Shown: positions 60,918 to 64,000 of the stretch, one piece after another | Position numbering within the stretch: position 1 is the first letter of the stretch | How the letters are laid out: each line of letters begins with the position of its first letter | NCBI GenBank assembly: GCA_031292305.1 | Contig: JARLHJ010000045.1 | Location: 1-64,000, forward strand | DNA: 64,000 nucleotides | DNA from: Candidatus Babeliales bacterium | Lineage (GTDB): Bacteria; Babelota; Babeliae; Babelales; JABDEC01 | Direction: 5' to 3' | Made by a program: the position numbers and the translations under genes | Notes under the pieces: generated by a model | What the model saw: the letters and a program-made list of their open reading frames with translations, nothing else | Databases searched by the model: none | Told to the model about the DNA's origin: nothing

Positions 60918-61463
60918 ATGAATATTTATAAATTGATATTTTGTACAATTATATTTTTTGGTCAAATATCTGCAATGGAAAAGTTTGAATTAGACATTCA
61001 ATATAGTTCTATGATTGAAGTGGAAAAATTAGAAATTCAATATCGTACTATGAATGATTTTCTTGAAACATATTATGATCATGGTAGATCCAGAGATGAA
61101 ATAAATTATGGTTGTAAGTATTCTAAGGATGGTAAATTAGCAATAAGCTCATTAAATGAATTATCTCAGCTAAAAGAAGAAGTGCGTACTGATCTTCAAA
61201 AAATCAAAGATAAATGGTCTCGAGCAAGACCACGTAATCATGCTGATTCAGTTTATGGAACTATGGCCACCTGGGTTTGCCAACGACCTTTAGAATTATA
61301 CCTTCTTTATCTTGACAAGAAAATTGAAGTAACTCAACTTCAATATGTACTACACAAAACTAGACAAGAATTAAAGAAGGCTAAAGAAAGAATTTCTGAA
61401 TTAGAACAAAATAACCAAGATGAAAGCAGGGTAAATTGTAATTTTCATGATGAACATGAATAA
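60918..61463 (+). CDS. small secreted helical protein
   Basis: The 181-residue product has a signal peptide (1-20, starting N-I-Y-K-L-I-F-C), a helical body and a C-terminal coiled coil (about 130-165). It starts 8 nt after rlmB. Its start resembles that of 63282-63854 (K-I-Y-K-L-I-F-C), and both flank the MutS-like gene with similar length and layout, so they may be distant paralogs. Function unknown. Confidence 0.65.
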   Translation: MNIYKLIFCTIIFFGQISAMEKFELDIQYSSMIEVEKLEIQYRTMNDFLETYYDHGRSRDEINYGCKYSKDGKLAISSLNELSQLKEEVRTDLQKIKDKWSRARPRNHADSVYGTMATWVCQRPLELYLLYLDKKIEVTQLQYVLHKTRQELKKAKERISELEQNNQDESRVNCNFHDEHE

Positions 61464-61604
61464 TATAAATTAAAAACTTAATTTATATTTCAGCAATTCT
61501 AAATTAACAAAGTTGCTTCTATTATAATTAATTGACGATTTTATTTCTGAATGTAATAATATATATAATAATTAGAATTATATACTTTCGGGGTTAAAAT
61601 TGTT

Positions 61605-63272
61605 ATGCATAAATTTTTATTAGCGCTTTTGATTATTCCAACTATTATTTTAGCTGAAACTGAGGAAGATTATTCTTCAGGTAGAGTTAGGCTTTCAAAT
61701 ATTATGTCAAATGAAGAAACTGGGGTTGCAGCTTATAATAAGAAATACCTTAAATTTGCTGAAACCAGAAATCTTACAAATGATTTAAATATAGCGCAAA
61801 TGGCAGCTTTTTTTGAATGCAAAACCTTAATGGGTGAATCTTTTATTGCAGAAACTTTAAAATATCCACTTGGCTTAAAAGGTGAAAATCCTATTTTAAC
61901 CAATAGGCAAGATGCAATTAAGGCTTTGGTTGAAAATCCTAACTTAAAAAAAGAGGTTGAACAACTTTTAATGCTTGCAAAACAGGCAGAACAACAAGTT
62001 ATACAATTGATGTCTGATATATTTATAGGTAAATCTTGCCCTGAGTTACAGCAATTAGAATTAATTAAAAGAGATTATCCATTTCTGTATCCAATTAATA
62101 ATTTTTTTATTAAAAGCCCAAATGCAAGAACCATTAGTAATGTTTTTAATTATCTTGCCTTTGTATCGTTACTTTCTTTTACAGTAATATCGGCTGTGAA
62201 TAAATTTGTTTTTGGTGGAGTTTATTTTGGTTGTTTATCAGCCTTAAGTTTATATGGTATTTATCACGACTATGCTACTGCATGTGAAAAAAGATCTAAA
62301 TTACATTCACTTAATAAACTAATTAATATTTCTGAAAAAATTGAAAAGCTTTGTGTAAGGCATGATATAAAAAAACAGTTTAAAATGGCTGATATAGACA
62401 ATTTAAAAGGCATTGAATTAGTTCAAAAGTTAAAACATTCAAGGTATAAAAGTAAGCATTCCACATTCTTTTCAACGGCAGCAGTTCATACCTTGTTATA
62501 TGAAGTCTATGAACAAGATAAAAATCTTGCACCAATATTTACAATAATTGCTGAAATGGATGCTTATAATGCAATAGCTAATAAAATTTTAGAATCACAA
62601 AGCCAAAAAAACAAGTTCTGTTTTGTTGAATTTATAGAAAATGCAAAACCAACTATAAAAGCTACAGGCTTTTGGAATATATTAGTCCAAGATGCTGTTA
62701 CAAATAATATTGCTGAAACTAAAAATATTATTCTGACAGGTGCAAATAAAGGTGGTAAATCAACTGCAATCAGAGCCTTACTGCAAAATATTGTTTTAGC
62801 GCAAAGCTTTGGTATTGCAGCTGCACAAAGTTTAAAAATCACTCCTTATGATGTTATTCATTCATTTATTAATATCTCGGATGATATTTTAAATGGCACT
62901 TCATTATTTTCAGCGGAAGTTAAAAGGGCACAAGAGATATTGCAAAAAATAAAATCTTTAGAACCTAACTGCAAATATTTCTTTGCATTAGATGAATTGT
63001 TCACAGGTACAGCAGCAGAAGAAGGCGAAAAATGTGCTTATGAATTTGTAAAAAGAATATCAGAGTTTAAAGATATTCAATTTATTTATGCAACACATTT
63101 TAATAAACTTAAAGATCTTGGTAAAGATAATCAATTCTGCATAAATTATAAAGTAGATGCGCCTATTAAAAACAACGAAGGTAAGTTGGTATATCCATTT
63201 ACTTTAAGCCAAGGTTATAACGATATCAATGTCGCGATGGATTTGGCTCGCGAAGCTGACTTATTTGCATAA
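61605..63272 (+). CDS. MutS-like ATPase with signal peptide and two membrane segments
   Basis: The 555-residue protein has a signal peptide (1-17), a short MutS-like core, two hydrophobic segments (about 180-215) and a domain V ATPase with Walker A G-A-N-K-G-G-K-S-T (Lys385), D-D-I-L-N-G-T-S-L-F, Walker B F-A-L-D-E-L-F-T-G-T and A-T-H-F. It is related to 15014-16993 in the ATPase but not closely elsewhere. The mismatch-recognition domain is absent. The middle helices show a membrane role. GGGG is seen before the ATG. Confidence 0.85.
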   Translation: MHKFLLALLIIPTIILAETEEDYSSGRVRLSNIMSNEETGVAAYNKKYLKFAETRNLTNDLNIAQMAAFFECKTLMGESFIAETLKYPLGLKGENPILTNRQDAIKALVENPNLKKEVEQLLMLAKQAEQQVIQLMSDIFIGKSCPELQQLELIKRDYPFLYPINNFFIKSPNARTISNVFNYLAFVSLLSFTVISAVNKFVFGGVYFGCLSALSLYGIYHDYATACEKRSKLHSLNKLINISEKIEKLCVRHDIKKQFKMADIDNLKGIELVQKLKHSRYKSKHSTFFSTAAVHTLLYEVYEQDKNLAPIFTIIAEMDAYNAIANKILESQSQKNKFCFVEFIENAKPTIKATGFWNILVQDAVTNNIAETKNIILTGANKGGKSTAIRALLQNIVLAQSFGIAAAQSLKITPYDVIHSFINISDDILNGTSLFSAEVKRAQEILQKIKSLEPNCKYFFALDELFTGTAAEEGEKCAYEFVKRISEFKDIQFIYATHFNKLKDLGKDNQFCINYKVDAPIKNNEGKLVYPFTLSQGYNDINVAMDLAREADLFA

Positions 63273-63281
63273 AAGGAAATT

Positions 63282-63854
63282 ATGAAAATTTATAAATTAA
63301 TATTTTGTTTAAGTATTGTATTGTGTTCTTTAGCTGGTGAACATAAAAATTGGTGGGATGAAGATTATTACCAGAACATGAAAATTGAATATTTTACGTT
63401 TTATTCTTTTTTAGATTTTAAAGATTATAAATTTGTAAATAAAGCAATTTCTCAAAATTATGGTTCTAATTTTGCGGCGTCAGCAGAGTCTGGAAAAATA
63501 ATAACTTCTGTCCGAGAGTTAAATGAGCTAAGGTTTAAAATGCTTGCAGAAGCAGATAAAATAGGTTGTTCCAATGCTGAAAACACGACAAAATTTTTGA
63601 TTCTGGAAGCTTATGGTGATTATTTGCATATATCGTGGATCAGTCTATTGCATGAATATTTTCATGAAAAATATAATAAAGCAGAAAGAAAGCTTGCAGA
63701 GTTGTCAAAAGAATTGGCTTTTTTAAGTTCATTTCCACCACGTTTTGTCGGCGCTCAACCTAAAATCATTTCCAACGAAGCGGATAGAGCAAATACGGAT
63801 GAAGTTGAAGTTAGGCCATTCAAAAGAGCAAAACTTTCTCAAATAACGGAATAA
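63282..63854 (+). CDS. small secreted helical protein
   Basis: The 190-residue product has a signal peptide (1-18), an aromatic-rich segment (N-W-W-D-E-D-Y-Y near 23-30) and helical, charged regions. It begins 9 nt after the MutS-like gene with AAAAGGA before the ATG, so it is likely cotranscribed. Its basic tail (F-K-R-A-K-L) could be a nuclear-localisation-like motif in a host, but this is speculative. Confidence 0.65.
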   Translation: MKIYKLIFCLSIVLCSLAGEHKNWWDEDYYQNMKIEYFTFYSFLDFKDYKFVNKAISQNYGSNFAASAESGKIITSVRELNELRFKMLAEADKIGCSNAENTTKFLILEAYGDYLHISWISLLHEYFHEKYNKAERKLAELSKELAFLSSFPPRFVGAQPKIISNEADRANTDEVEVRPFKRAKLSQITE

Positions 63855-64000
63855 AAATATAAAGTTCTGTTAAAAGCTAAATCATGAAATAAAAATAAAA
63901 TAATTTAGCGTGCAAAAACTCGTTTTAAAATTCATTTTTGACAAAATAACTTAAAGAGTTAATCAAATTATTGACTAGTTTGATCTTATTTGGATAAAAA

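Overview
The window is a gene-dense, strongly AT-rich bacterial chromosome segment with short intergenic gaps, SD-led genes, standard stop use (TGA is a stop) and no phage, insertion sequence, rRNA or CRISPR. Housekeeping genes (CTP synthase, SecA, CTP-independent tRNA-fMet, AcpS, ComM, GalU, RluB, RlmB, Dcd, ArfB, a NifU/SufU scaffold) sit among many small lineage-specific secreted proteins. The low GC, the eukaryote-like domains (RBR ubiquitin ligase, C2H2 zinc finger, ankyrin segments, F-box-like end, GKRP-like protein) and the very high share of predicted signal peptides suggest a protist-associated, host-dependent bacterium. My best guess is Candidatus Dependentiae (TM6/Babeliae); this is an inference from gene content, since no rRNA or marker tree is available.

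Layout. 0-11.4 kb: secreted protein with an ankyrin-like/F-box-like end, alpha/beta hydrolase plus DUF218-like pair, a tight operon of small secreted protein, GKRP/MurQ-like double-SIS protein and BadF-type sugar kinase, an SbtA-like permease, a PLC-like protein, the RBR protein, and an AbrB-domain gene joined to a thioredoxin-ankyrin fusion. 11.5-19.3 kb: pyrG, two tandem paralog pairs of secreted proteins, a MutS-like ATPase with signal peptide, arfB. 19.4-31.7 kb: DUF1796 papain-like protein, MEMO-AMMECR1 fusion, two secreted GNATs, FKBP lipoprotein, beta-barrel candidate, FtsH-like AAA ATPase without protease, and a pgeF-secA run. 31.7-45.3 kb: initiator tRNA, acpS, comM, a large secreted protein with a beta-barrel candidate, a P-type ATPase operon, a second AcpS-like protein, an RRM protein and an acyl-CoA synthetase-ACP-PlsC fusion. 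45.4-64 kb: galU, NurA-like nuclease, secreted C2H2 protein, SufU, a HAD / carotenoid-oxygenase-like / HAD cluster, two Cys-rich 30-residue-repeat proteins, an FAD oxidoreductase, rluB, dcd, a secreted DUF218-like protein, rlmB and a second MutS-like ATPase between small secreted proteins.

The most striking signal is that families normally found in the cytosol (sugar kinase, GKRP/MurQ-like protein, MutS-like and FtsH-like ATPases, GNATs, HAD phosphatase, MEMO-AMMECR1, RBR ligase, C2H2 protein) carry N-terminal signal peptides or anchors here. This would place a set of nucleotide- and sugar-handling enzymes outside the bacterial cytosol, in the periplasm or in a host cell. Within this set the GKRP-like/kinase operon and a carotenoid-oxygenase-like protein that has lost three of four iron ligands deserve most attention. 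All family calls come from reading motifs by eye; no database search or signal-peptide predictor was run.
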